64,000 bases of DNA, from the NCBI RefSeq assembly GCF_017874615.1, contig NZ_JAGIKV010000022.1, positions 1-64,000 on the forward strand. Reading direction: 5' to 3'. The position numbers and the translations under genes were made by a program. The stretch is from Paenibacillus xylanexedens. Its GTDB lineage: Bacteria > Bacillota > Bacilli > Paenibacillales > Paenibacillaceae. Positions within the stretch are counted from its first letter, which is position 1; every line of letters starts with the position of its first letter. Below are positions 33,837-41,533 of this stretch, one piece after another. Under the pieces are notes generated by a model. It saw nothing but the letters and a program-made list of their open reading frames with translations, searched no databases and was not told the origin of the DNA.

Positions 33837-35399
33837 TTAATTTCGAAGAGCGCCTTCTTTGGTGCCTGTCCGTTTCCAGTCGCACAGCACTGTGATCAAA
33901 CTATCCATCGTTGCTTCCTCTGCCATCAGTGTAACCTTTAGTCCAGCGGCTTCTGCCGTCTTCGCTGTAACAGGTCCGATACACGCAACCTCCACATCTT
34001 TCAATAAAGGCAGTGGATCTTGCAATCCCATACGTTTCAACATACTCATGAAGTTGGTAACCGTCGAAGAACTTGTAAAGGTCACCGCATGAATACCACC
34101 TTCTTCAAGCAGCTTGAGCAGTTCATCATCATCCTCACCAGCGAGGATCGTATCGTAGGTGATGGCTTCGGTGACCTGAATTCCTCGTTCTCTCAACTGA
34201 TCACGTAACCATGTACGTGCAAGATCACCGTGGGGAAGCAATACTCTCTGACCTTCCTTCAGTTCGCTTTCAAATGCCTCAAGCATGCCTTCGGCCTGAA
34301 AAGGACCTTTGACAACTTCAGCTACGATGCCATGTTTGCGCAAAGCGTCTGCTGTGGAAGGTCCTACGGCAGCAATTCTCGCTTGATGAATCGAGCGAAT
34401 ATCCTTGCCTTCCTGTTCCAGATGGCGGAAGAAAAACTCCACGCCGTTCACACTTGTGAAAAACACCCAGTCATAGGTATTTAAAGCACTGAAGGCGTCT
34501 TTGACACTTTGCTTGGCAGATTCACTGGACGGCATGACCGTCTCAATGACCGGAAACTCATACGGTTCGCCGCCGAGTTCCTCAATGCGATTCACCAGTT
34601 CACTCGCCTGACTGCGAGCACGGGTTACCAGAATTCGTTTGCCAAACAGCGGCAGCGCTTCTGCCCATTTCAATTGTTCCCTTTGATTGACAACATCCCC
34701 CACCACAATAACAGCTGGTGGTTGGAAATTGGCTGCGATCACTTTCGCTTCTATATCCTCAAGGGTACCTGTAAGGGTATCCTGTTCCGCTCGTGTTCCC
34801 CAACGAATCAGAGCTACCGGTGTTTGCGCTGGACGACCATGACGAATCAATTGTTCGCTGATATATCCAATTTTGGCAACCCCCATCATAAATACAAGTG
34901 TGCCCGTTGCGTTCGTCACTTTATCCCAATGGATACTGCGATCAAGCTTGTCCGGACTCTCGTGCCCCGTAATAATAGAGATGGAAGATGCATAGTCACG
35001 GTGAGTCACAGGAATTCCGGCATACGCAGGTACACTTATTGCAGCGGTAACCCCAGGTACAATCTCAAAGGGAATTCCGTTTTTGTGCAGCAAACCCGCC
35101 TCTTCGCCCACACGTCCAAAGATAGTTGGATCGCCGCCCTTAAGCCGAACCACAACCTTGCCTTCAAGCGCCAGATCAACCAACAGTTGATTGATCTCTT
35201 CCTGTTTCATCGTGTGCCGATCCGGGCGCTTGCCCACGTAAATCTTGACTGCGCCGGGTTTCATTTGTTTCAACAATCTCGGACTTGCCAAACGATCATA
35301 GACTACAGCATCGGCTTTCCCGATGGATTCCCACCCTTTTACCGTAATCAGCTTTGCATCCCCAGGACCTGCACCTACCAAAAAGACCTTTCCCACCAT
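33837..35399 (-). CDS. Fused uroporphyrinogen-III methyltransferase / uroporphyrinogen-III synthase
   Basis: The N-terminal half (about 1-245) is SUMT/CobA, which makes precorrin-2 from uroporphyrinogen III. It shows KVFLVGAGPGDAKLITVKG, VVRLKGGDPTIFGRVGEE and GIPVTHRDYASSISIITGHE. The C-terminal half (about 255-510) is HemD, which cyclises hydroxymethylbilane; it contains KRILVTRARSQASELVNRI, WVFFTSVNGVEFFF and TFTSSSTVTNFM. One chain thus makes uroporphyrinogen III and diverts part of it to siroheme. B. subtilis has separate genes; the fusion occurs in Clostridia and Paenibacillus. The start is 4 bp after hemC. Confidence 0.94.
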   Translation of the reverse strand: MVGKVFLVGAGPGDAKLITVKGWESIGKADAVVYDRLASPRLLKQMKPGAVKIYVGKRPDRHTMKQEEINQLLVDLALEGKVVVRLKGGDPTIFGRVGEEAGLLHKNGIPFEIVPGVTAAISVPAYAGIPVTHRDYASSISIITGHESPDKLDRSIHWDKVTNATGTLVFMMGVAKIGYISEQLIRHGRPAQTPVALIRWGTRAEQDTLTGTLEDIEAKVIAANFQPPAVIVVGDVVNQREQLKWAEALPLFGKRILVTRARSQASELVNRIEELGGEPYEFPVIETVMPSSESAKQSVKDAFSALNTYDWVFFTSVNGVEFFFRHLEQEGKDIRSIHQARIAAVGPSTADALRKHGIVAEVVKGPFQAEGMLEAFESELKEGQRVLLPHGDLARTWLRDQLRERGIQVTEAITYDTILAGEDDDELLKLLEEGGIHAVTFTSSSTVTNFMSMLKRMGLQDPLPLLKDVEVACIGPVTAKTAEAAGLKVTLMAEEATMDSLITVLCDWKRTGTKEGALRN

Positions 35400-35403
35400 G
35401 TCT

Positions 35404-36360
35404 TCATCCCCTAACTTCTGCCAGTATCTGCTCTGCTCCCCGTTCGATCAATCTCCAAGCCACTTCTTCTCCCAGACGAACCGGGTCCTTGCCGATCATA
35501 GCTTCCTTAAGAATCAGTCCACCATCCGGCGTGCCGACCATACCTGTTAATTGTAACGTGTTTTCACCATTCAGGGAATCTGCATCTTGCTGAGGCACCC
35601 ACACCGCATGAGCACCGATCGGAACCTGACAGCCCCCATTCAATACACTGAGAAAACGGCGTTCCGCCTGTACAGGAAATGCTGTCTCGGGATCGTTATA
35701 CAGCTGCAGCAAGTGCAACAGTTCCTCATCGTCTTCACGACATTCGATACCAAGTGCGCCCTGGCCCACAGCAGGAAGGCAAGCTGTTTCCGTCAAGTAC
35801 TCTGTGATTCGATCTTCCCAGCCCATACGGTACAATCCTGCAGCTGCCAGAATAATCGCATCGAATCCTTCGGTCTCCAGCTTCCGCAGACGGGAATCAA
35901 TATTGCCGCGAATCGATTCCAATTGCAAATCTGGACGATAGGCCTTTAATTGACTCGACCGGCGCAGACTGCTTGTTCCGACTCTAGCTCCTTCTGGCAG
36001 TTGATCCAGAGTAAGTCCACCATTGGAGATCAGCGCATCCCGTGGATCTGCACGACGGGGAATAGCACCATTGATTAATCCTTCGGGTAACTCGGAGGGC
36101 ATATCCTTCATGCTATGCACAGCCATATCAATCGTACGATCAAGCATCGCCTGTTCAATCTCTTTGACAAACAATCCTTTGCCTCCCACTTTTGACAACG
36201 TTACATCCAGAATGAGATCTCCCTTGGTAACAATCTTATGTACTTCAAAGTCAAAAGCTAATCCTTCCCGCTCACAAATATCGCGTAAATCCTGAATGAC
36301 ATGGCCTGTCTGGGTTAGCGCAAGCGCGCTCTGTCTACTTCCAACTTTAATTGTACGCAT
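35404..36360 (-). CDS. hemC: Hydroxymethylbilane synthase (porphobilinogen deaminase)
   Basis: It polymerises four porphobilinogens to hydroxymethylbilane. The N-terminus IKVGSRQSALALTQTGHVI and the catalytic FVKEIEQAML ... HSMKDMPSELP segment are conserved. The dipyrromethane-cofactor cysteine is in LNGGCQVPIGAHA (about residue 241). At 318 aa it is standard. It lies 2 bp after the sirC-like gene and 4 bp before the cobA/hemD fusion. Confidence 0.97.
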   Translation of the reverse strand: MRTIKVGSRQSALALTQTGHVIQDLRDICEREGLAFDFEVHKIVTKGDLILDVTLSKVGGKGLFVKEIEQAMLDRTIDMAVHSMKDMPSELPEGLINGAIPRRADPRDALISNGGLTLDQLPEGARVGTSSLRRSSQLKAYRPDLQLESIRGNIDSRLRKLETEGFDAIILAAAGLYRMGWEDRITEYLTETACLPAVGQGALGIECREDDEELLHLLQLYNDPETAFPVQAERRFLSVLNGGCQVPIGAHAVWVPQQDADSLNGENTLQLTGMVGTPDGGLILKEAMIGKDPVRLGEEVAWRLIERGAEQILAEVRG

Positions 36361-36362
36361 AT

Positions 36363-37013
36363 CTACACTTCCTCCTGATTACGGGATATCCAATCCCCGA
36401 TTTCTTCTTCGGTCCACCACCGAAAATGGCCTGTACGAATATCTTCTAATATGTGCATTTCAGTTAATTGCCGAAGCAACGTACTCCTGAGACTTGAAGA
36501 AGATACGCGTGACTTCACCTCGGTCCTCATCTGGTGCAAAAACTCAAGGTACATCTCATACTCATCACCGAACTGTCGTTCGAGTGTGGCACGTATCTCC
36601 GCAGCTGCTGCTGGTCCCGCTCCTGCTGTGGATATCGCTATGCTTAATCTCCCGCGCCTTACCACGCTTGGCGTAATAAAGCTGCTGTGCTCCGAAGACA
36701 TTGCGTCATTCACCAGTATGCCCGCAGCCTCAGCATCCCGAACCACAGTTGAATTGACCTCTGAACGGTCAGTCGCTGCATATACGAGAAAGGCCCCCCG
36801 CAAATCTCCATTGCGGTAGGACCGGTCTATCCATTGAATTCGGGATTCATGATGCAGTTGTTTTAATACGGGAGTAAGCTCCGGACTAATGACCGTAATC
36901 TGTGCCTCAGCATGCAGCAATCCCTTAATTTTACGTTCGGCAACACGTCCACCACCAACCACGCAGCATTTCTTGCCTGAAGTATTCACAAATATCGGCG
37001 TGTAACGGTCCAT
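36363..37013 (-). CDS. Precorrin-2 dehydrogenase-like protein (SirC/CysG-N type)
   Basis: It probably oxidises precorrin-2 to sirohydrochlorin with NAD+. The N-terminal Rossmann motif CCVVGGGRVAERKIKGLL (about residues 16-33) and the family-typical VYAATDRSEVNSTVV, ILVNDAMSSEHSSFITPS and GRLSIAISTAGAGPAAAA are present. The ATG at 37013 (216 aa) has GGGAGAGTGAAGGGG upstream; the longer frame to 37103 overlaps hemX and is rejected. It lies 5 bp after hemX. The next siroheme enzyme, a ferrochelatase, is not in the window. Confidence 0.88.
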   Translation of the reverse strand: MDRYTPIFVNTSGKKCCVVGGGRVAERKIKGLLHAEAQITVISPELTPVLKQLHHESRIQWIDRSYRNGDLRGAFLVYAATDRSEVNSTVVRDAEAAGILVNDAMSSEHSSFITPSVVRRGRLSIAISTAGAGPAAAAEIRATLERQFGDEYEMYLEFLHQMRTEVKSRVSSSSLRSTLLRQLTEMHILEDIRTGHFRWWTEEEIGDWISRNQEEV

Positions 37014-37018
37014 CCCCT

Positions 37019-37855
37019 TCACTCTCCCGTCCAACGATGAAACGCTGAATACGCATTGGATAAAAAACTTATAATGACAAATCCGTACCCGATCAGTGTC
37101 CATCTTGCCATGATAATTGTAGAGAACTGTTTCCTTCTCTTGGATACGAAGTAACCCACATAGATGGCAATGGCAAGACCTGTCGCAATAACTTTGAGAT
37201 CCAAGAGCAGGACCCAGCGTGTTTCCGCTACGATGGACAATACCGCAAGCATCACAGAAACACCAAGGAGCGGTGTACCTATGAAATTAGCACCATCCAT
37301 GTATTTGCCGATCACTTCCAGGCTTGGCATCCGTCGCATCGTATCATTCCACTTTTTTTTCTTCAACTTACGGTGCAGGAACAGATATAACATGGCAAAC
37401 ACCGTAGCAACGGTTAACGCCGCAAAACCAAGATTCGCCAAGGTAATATGCATAATGAGTAATCCATGTACCGTTTGCCAGTTATGCAGTGATATCTCTC
37501 CGGCCGTAAACCACAGTCGGTTTAATACCGTAACGGAAAAACCTACAACATTCAGCAACAAAATCACAAATTCGGAACGCTGGATGCGAGTCATGACAAG
37601 AGACATCAGCACAATACTGAATGAAAATATAAACAAAAAGTCAAAGGTGGTATAGATGGGGAAATGGCCTTCAGTCCACATGCGCAATATGACATGCGTT
37701 ACCTGCAATCCCCAAACAACGACAAGAAACCCTGTGCCTGTCCGCTTCGCCCCCGCATTGCGTCGAATGCAGTCCGAGAAATAGAACAGTAGGCTCAGGG
37801 CATACATATAGATTAGAGCTTCATAAACTTGTTCAGCAAGGGTCAAGCTGCCCAC
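37019..37855 (-). CDS. hemX: HemX / CcsA-type membrane protein
   Basis: This is an integral membrane protein with about eight helices over 278 aa. It belongs to the cytochrome c assembly (CcsA/CcmC) superfamily. Conserved-looking histidines fall in LQVTHVILRMW, VHGLLIMHITLANLGFAA and the C-terminal helices. In B. subtilis HemX lowers HemA levels and sits at this same position in hemAXCDBL. A role in heme handling is known for the family; the exact biochemical role of HemX remains unclear. It starts 5 bp after the hemA stop. Confidence 0.9.
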   Translation of the reverse strand: MGSLTLAEQVYEALIYMYALSLLFYFSDCIRRNAGAKRTGTGFLVVVWGLQVTHVILRMWTEGHFPIYTTFDFLFIFSFSIVLMSLVMTRIQRSEFVILLLNVVGFSVTVLNRLWFTAGEISLHNWQTVHGLLIMHITLANLGFAALTVATVFAMLYLFLHRKLKKKKWNDTMRRMPSLEVIGKYMDGANFIGTPLLGVSVMLAVLSIVAETRWVLLLDLKVIATGLAIAIYVGYFVSKRRKQFSTIIMARWTLIGYGFVIISFLSNAYSAFHRWTGE

Positions 37856-37860
37856 CCGCC

Positions 37861-39246
37861 TTATACGCCTGCCGGAGCATAAGCCGGCACGGGGTCTTGC
37901 CGGTTTTCGTTAAGGTGAGCGGCTGGTTTCGCCAGAGCTGTGGCATCACTCTGACTCACTTTTTCAGCGGCCATCTCTACTGAATCTTCCAGAGCGAAAA
38001 TCTGAGTAAACATGCGCAGAGCTTCATCACCTTGCTTCGTGCCTGCCATTTCCTTAATCCGATTAATCGGATCTGTCGTCATTTGGTTCACAATGCTCTT
38101 GGTCAAACGACGAATGACTTTACGTTGATGTTCATCGAGCTCAGGCAGTTTATTAAACAGGCTATCCATCGTTTCTTCATGAATGGAGACACCTTTTTCC
38201 TGCAAAGCGCGAATAACAGGACGAACACCCAACGTTTTGAGCCAATGGTAATAATCTTCCATCTCAAGCTCAATCATTCTCTCAATCTTGGCAGCTTCCA
38301 CCTTACGCATCTCCAGGTTGCTCTCCACGATTCCTTCCAGATCATCAATGTCATAGAGAAATACGTTGGATAATTCACCAATCGCCGGATCAATATCGCG
38401 TGGAACCGCAATATCAATCAGGAACAATGGACGAGATTGACGACGCTTCATGCTCTCCCGTACCACTGCTGCATCCATCACATAACGTTCAGCTCCAGTG
38501 GAACTAATCACAATATCAACTTCATTAAGTCGATCTAGTGCCTGTTCCATGGTACAAGGTGTCCCACGGAACTTGGCTGCCAATTCTTCAGCTCTTGCAA
38601 GCGTACGATTCGCCACGATGACTTCGGATGCCCCGTTGGCATAGAGATGTTTCACGGTTAGTTCACTCATCTTGCCGGCACCCAGAATGAGCACCTTCTT
38701 ATCTGTGAACATGCCAAATATCCTCTTACCGAGTTCAACAGCAGCATAACTGACAGATACGGCGCTCTCCCCGATGGAAGTCTCCGAATGTGCCCGTTTG
38801 CCCAGCGTAACTGCCTGTTTGAACAGCATGTTAAACCAGGTACCTGTTGATTTCTCTTCCTGCGCTTTAAGAAAAGCCTGTTTCACCTGTCCAAGAATCT
38901 GAGTCTCACCGATGACCATGGAATCTAGTCCGCAGATGACGCGGAACAAATGGCGCATGGCTTGATCATCTTCATATATATATAAGTGTTGCGTAAATTC
39001 TTCCCGTGGTACGTTAAACCATTGTTCCATGAATGTTCGAATAAAATAACCACACATGTGAAGACGGTCCACCACAACATACAACTCGGTACGGTTACAT
39101 GTGGCTACGATTACACCTTCCAATACACTCTTGGTCAGCTTGAGCTGCTGCAGCGCTTCAGACAAATCCTTTTCTGCAAATGTGAATCGTTCCCTAACCT
39201 CTACAGGCGCCGTGCGATAATTCAAACCAACGACAACGATGTGCAT
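37861..39246 (-). CDS. hemA: Glutamyl-tRNA reductase
   Basis: It reduces glutamyl-tRNA to glutamate-1-semialdehyde, the first step of tetrapyrrole synthesis. The catalytic C50 is in GVIVATCNRTELYVV. The NADPH site is KKVLILGAGKMSELTVKHL, and a dimerisation domain follows at about 320-420. At 461 aa it is slightly long, with a variable acidic C-terminal tail. It is first in hemA-hemX-sirC-hemC-cobA/hemD-hemB-hemL. Confidence 0.97.
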   Translation of the reverse strand: MHIVVVGLNYRTAPVEVRERFTFAEKDLSEALQQLKLTKSVLEGVIVATCNRTELYVVVDRLHMCGYFIRTFMEQWFNVPREEFTQHLYIYEDDQAMRHLFRVICGLDSMVIGETQILGQVKQAFLKAQEEKSTGTWFNMLFKQAVTLGKRAHSETSIGESAVSVSYAAVELGKRIFGMFTDKKVLILGAGKMSELTVKHLYANGASEVIVANRTLARAEELAAKFRGTPCTMEQALDRLNEVDIVISSTGAERYVMDAAVVRESMKRRQSRPLFLIDIAVPRDIDPAIGELSNVFLYDIDDLEGIVESNLEMRKVEAAKIERMIELEMEDYYHWLKTLGVRPVIRALQEKGVSIHEETMDSLFNKLPELDEHQRKVIRRLTKSIVNQMTTDPINRIKEMAGTKQGDEALRMFTQIFALEDSVEMAAEKVSQSDATALAKPAAHLNENRQDPVPAYAPAGV

Positions 39247-39865
39247 TGCAAGTTCACCTGCCTAATAAATTTCCAATCAAAGTGCTTACTGCATATGTCT
39301 ATCCATTTATGATTGACAAGGTTAATTATATCACACATCATAGCCGTGACCGGGTCATTTTTATGAAATGTTTATGAAATCACCATGTTCATCATCATAT
39401 GCACTGTCATTTATTGTAGTGTCTCACCAAAGTTCACCGTTATGCGTTAAAAAGTGTCGATTATGAATATTCATAACGATACGCATATTAAAACAAATAG
39501 CCATGGAATTATTCCACGACTATTAGAGTTTGGGAGGTTATGTGTCCATCCCGATATGTGAACATTGTTATGCAATATACTTTTTATATAAACCCGTTCA
39601 ATCGGGTTGTTCATCTCTGGTGTTTCAAATAATGTCCTGAGTGAATCCTGGTTCCTATATTGTTTTCAACGAGATTAAAAATAACATTGAATCAGAGTGA
39701 AATCAACCCTTTTCCAGAAGATTGTAAAATAAATATGTTCAATTCGGAATATTCGATCTCACATCAAAAAATCCCCCTGAACCTCCACATTGGCGAGTGC
39801 CAATGCCCGGAAGATACAAGGGAATTCATTACATTCATATACGTTTATAAATATACAATTTTAAG
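39247..39865. other. Intergenic region upstream of hemA
   Basis: This 619-bp stretch has no gene I can support. It holds a probable hemA promoter, a perfect 16-bp palindrome TTATGAATATTCATAA (39461-39476), a second palindrome TGGAATTATTCCA (39504-39516), a short hairpin AACCCG/CGGGTT near 39592-39609, and a CATTGGC GAGT GCCAATG stem-loop (39788-39805) that could end the gene at 39866 but lacks an adjacent U-run. Confidence 0.6.
39325..39330 (-). promoter_or_regulatory. Extended -10 of the hemA operon promoter
   Basis: On the minus strand TGATATAAT forms an extended -10 (TATAAT at 39325-39330), 79 bp before hemA. No good -35 is visible at 16-18 bp, consistent with an extended -10 or activator-dependent promoter. 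Confidence 0.5.
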
Positions 39866-40453
39866 TTAATAAGCTTCAAGCTCAAACAACCGTTTTTGAT
39901 GACGAGTAAGGGTCTCATCAATCTGATGGAGCTGATCAGCAGTCGCATCTTTTCTAGTATCCAGCAGTAAATCGATCTCGGCATACACACGGTTGATTTC
40001 GCGTTCTACATCTCTGGCCTGGAACAGATGTTGCAATTCAAGCAACGTATTTTTGTATTCATAGATCACTCGGGTGTTCTCCCCGGTCTTCTCCACAATT
40101 TTGCGGACAGTGCCTTGAGCATACACATACGTCATGGTGAACCCTTTATAGATCCGATGAACGACCCCGTCACCCTTAAAAGTCACAAAGAGCTTCCGGA
40201 CAACGTTGGTCAGATGCAGATTCACCAGGCGGCAAGATAACTCACAGATATAAAACCCTTCTATGCGGTCAAAAGGGAAATGCACTTCTTCTCCACTTAC
40301 ATCCCCCAGCACAACCTCCTGACAACCATTGTCCAACACCTTAACCCGGTGATGAAGCCTGCCGTCTTCTGTCATGCGCAAAAACTGATGCATCTGGGGT
40401 TCTGACAATTTCATAGTGGCCTTCACATACTCTGTGGCTAACCGCTGAGCCAT
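39866..40453 (-). CDS. Conserved-looking protein of unknown function
   Basis: I do not recognise this 195-aa family. It is soluble, with no signal peptide or membrane helix. The first 115 residues look beta-rich (VKVLDNGCQEVVLGDVSG, VVRKLFVTFKGDGVVHRIYKG). The C-terminal 70 residues look like an alpha-helical hairpin or coiled coil with many charged residues (DVEREINRVYAEIDLLLDTR). The ATG follows GAGGGATTTGT. It is co-directional with engB upstream, and the hem operon follows 620 bp downstream. In B. subtilis the unrelated ysxD holds this slot. Confidence 0.75.
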   Translation of the reverse strand: MAQRLATEYVKATMKLSEPQMHQFLRMTEDGRLHHRVKVLDNGCQEVVLGDVSGEEVHFPFDRIEGFYICELSCRLVNLHLTNVVRKLFVTFKGDGVVHRIYKGFTMTYVYAQGTVRKIVEKTGENTRVIYEYKNTLLELQHLFQARDVEREINRVYAEIDLLLDTRKDATADQLHQIDETLTRHQKRLFELEAY

Positions 40454-40720
40454 ACAAATCCCTCAATTCTTTCCCGATTGTTTTGTCTTCCTGCACATGT
40501 AGCAGTCATCTCAAAATTCTTCAGGCCGGCATGGCCGGTAATTTTGGTACTGTTGGCAATATGCACCTATGCTCATTATACACTACCCTAACGTTATTTT
40601 TCTCCAGACCCAGATGATGAATTCTCCCGAAATCCCATAAAAAACCGGATTAATCTGGATCTCATCAAAGATTCATTTAGCATGCTCACTTTCCTGCACT
40701 AAAACGGTATACTATCTCGG

Positions 40721-41377
40721 TTATCCGTTAATTTCGTTGGTTTCTTCCTCATCAGAAGCACCCTCTGCATCCAGCACTGGTGCATACTTATCTATGCGGG
40801 CATGGCGGGTAATGATGTCCCATAACTCTTCTTTCCCCAATCCCTCTTCGGATGAAAAAGGTACAAACAGATCCCCGGAACGAAGACCCAGTGATTCCTT
40901 AATGACTTTGATATATTTGGCTCTGCGGGTTTTTGGAATCTTGTCCATCTTGGTTGCTACGACAACCAAAGGCAGTCCATTATGACGAAGCCATTCGTTC
41001 ATCATCTTGTCCTCTTTGGACGGTTCATGTCTCATATCCACCATCTGCATGACCAGTTTCAATTCCTCGCGTCCCAACAAATATTTCTCCATCATTTTGC
41101 CCCAGGCAAAACGCTGCTCTTTCGAAACTTTGGCATAGCCATACCCTGGGAAATCGACAAAGTAGAGATCCTGATTAATTTTATAGTAGTTCAGTTGCTG
41201 TGTCTTACCCGGGGTAGAGCTCGTCCGAGCCAGATTTTTACGATTAATCAAACGGTTGATCAGGGAAGATTTCCCGACATTGGAGCGTCCCGCCAAAGCA
41301 ATCTCTGGCAGACCGTCCTCGGGGTATTGTTCAGGCCGAACGGCACTGATAATAAATTCAGATTGATTTACTTTCAT
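40721..41377 (-). CDS. engB: Ribosome biogenesis GTPase EngB (YsxC/YihA)
   Basis: This essential GTPase acts in late 50S subunit assembly. The P-loop is AGRSNVGKSSLINRLI (residues 29-44). The switch segment is ARTSSTPGKTQQLNYY, G3 is VDFPGYGYAKVS and G4 is VATKMDKIP. At 218 aa it has a short acidic C-terminal tail beyond the usual length. It lies downstream of lonA, as in B. subtilis, after a terminator. Confidence 0.96.
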   Translation of the reverse strand: MKVNQSEFIISAVRPEQYPEDGLPEIALAGRSNVGKSSLINRLINRKNLARTSSTPGKTQQLNYYKINQDLYFVDFPGYGYAKVSKEQRFAWGKMMEKYLLGREELKLVMQMVDMRHEPSKEDKMMNEWLRHNGLPLVVVATKMDKIPKTRRAKYIKVIKESLGLRSGDLFVPFSSEEGLGKEELWDIITRHARIDKYAPVLDAEGASDEEETNEING

Positions 41378-41457
41378 ATTGTATCTTTCCTCTCTTGAAC
41401 GCCTGTGCTATGCATCACCTGTTGAAGGTATTATGCCATGGATTGTTCTATCATACC

Positions 41458-41500
41458 AAAAAAACCGTTCCAGCGGACGCCGAAGCCTCCGCAGAACGGT
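41458..41500 (-). terminator. Terminator downstream of lonA
   Basis: On the minus strand ACCGTTCTGCGGA pairs with TCCGCTGGAACGGT (one bulge), followed by TTTTTTGG. Confidence 0.9.
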
Positions 41501-41533
41501 CTACTCTTCATACGAACCTTTCGGATACGTGGA

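Noticed and set aside
34509..35414. 301-aa plus-strand open frame
   Set aside because: It is antisense to the cobA/hemD fusion, whose domains are clear.
39660..39869. 69-aa plus-strand open frame upstream of hemA
   Set aside because: It has no ribosome site or recognisable features and is A/T-rich; it is probably chance.
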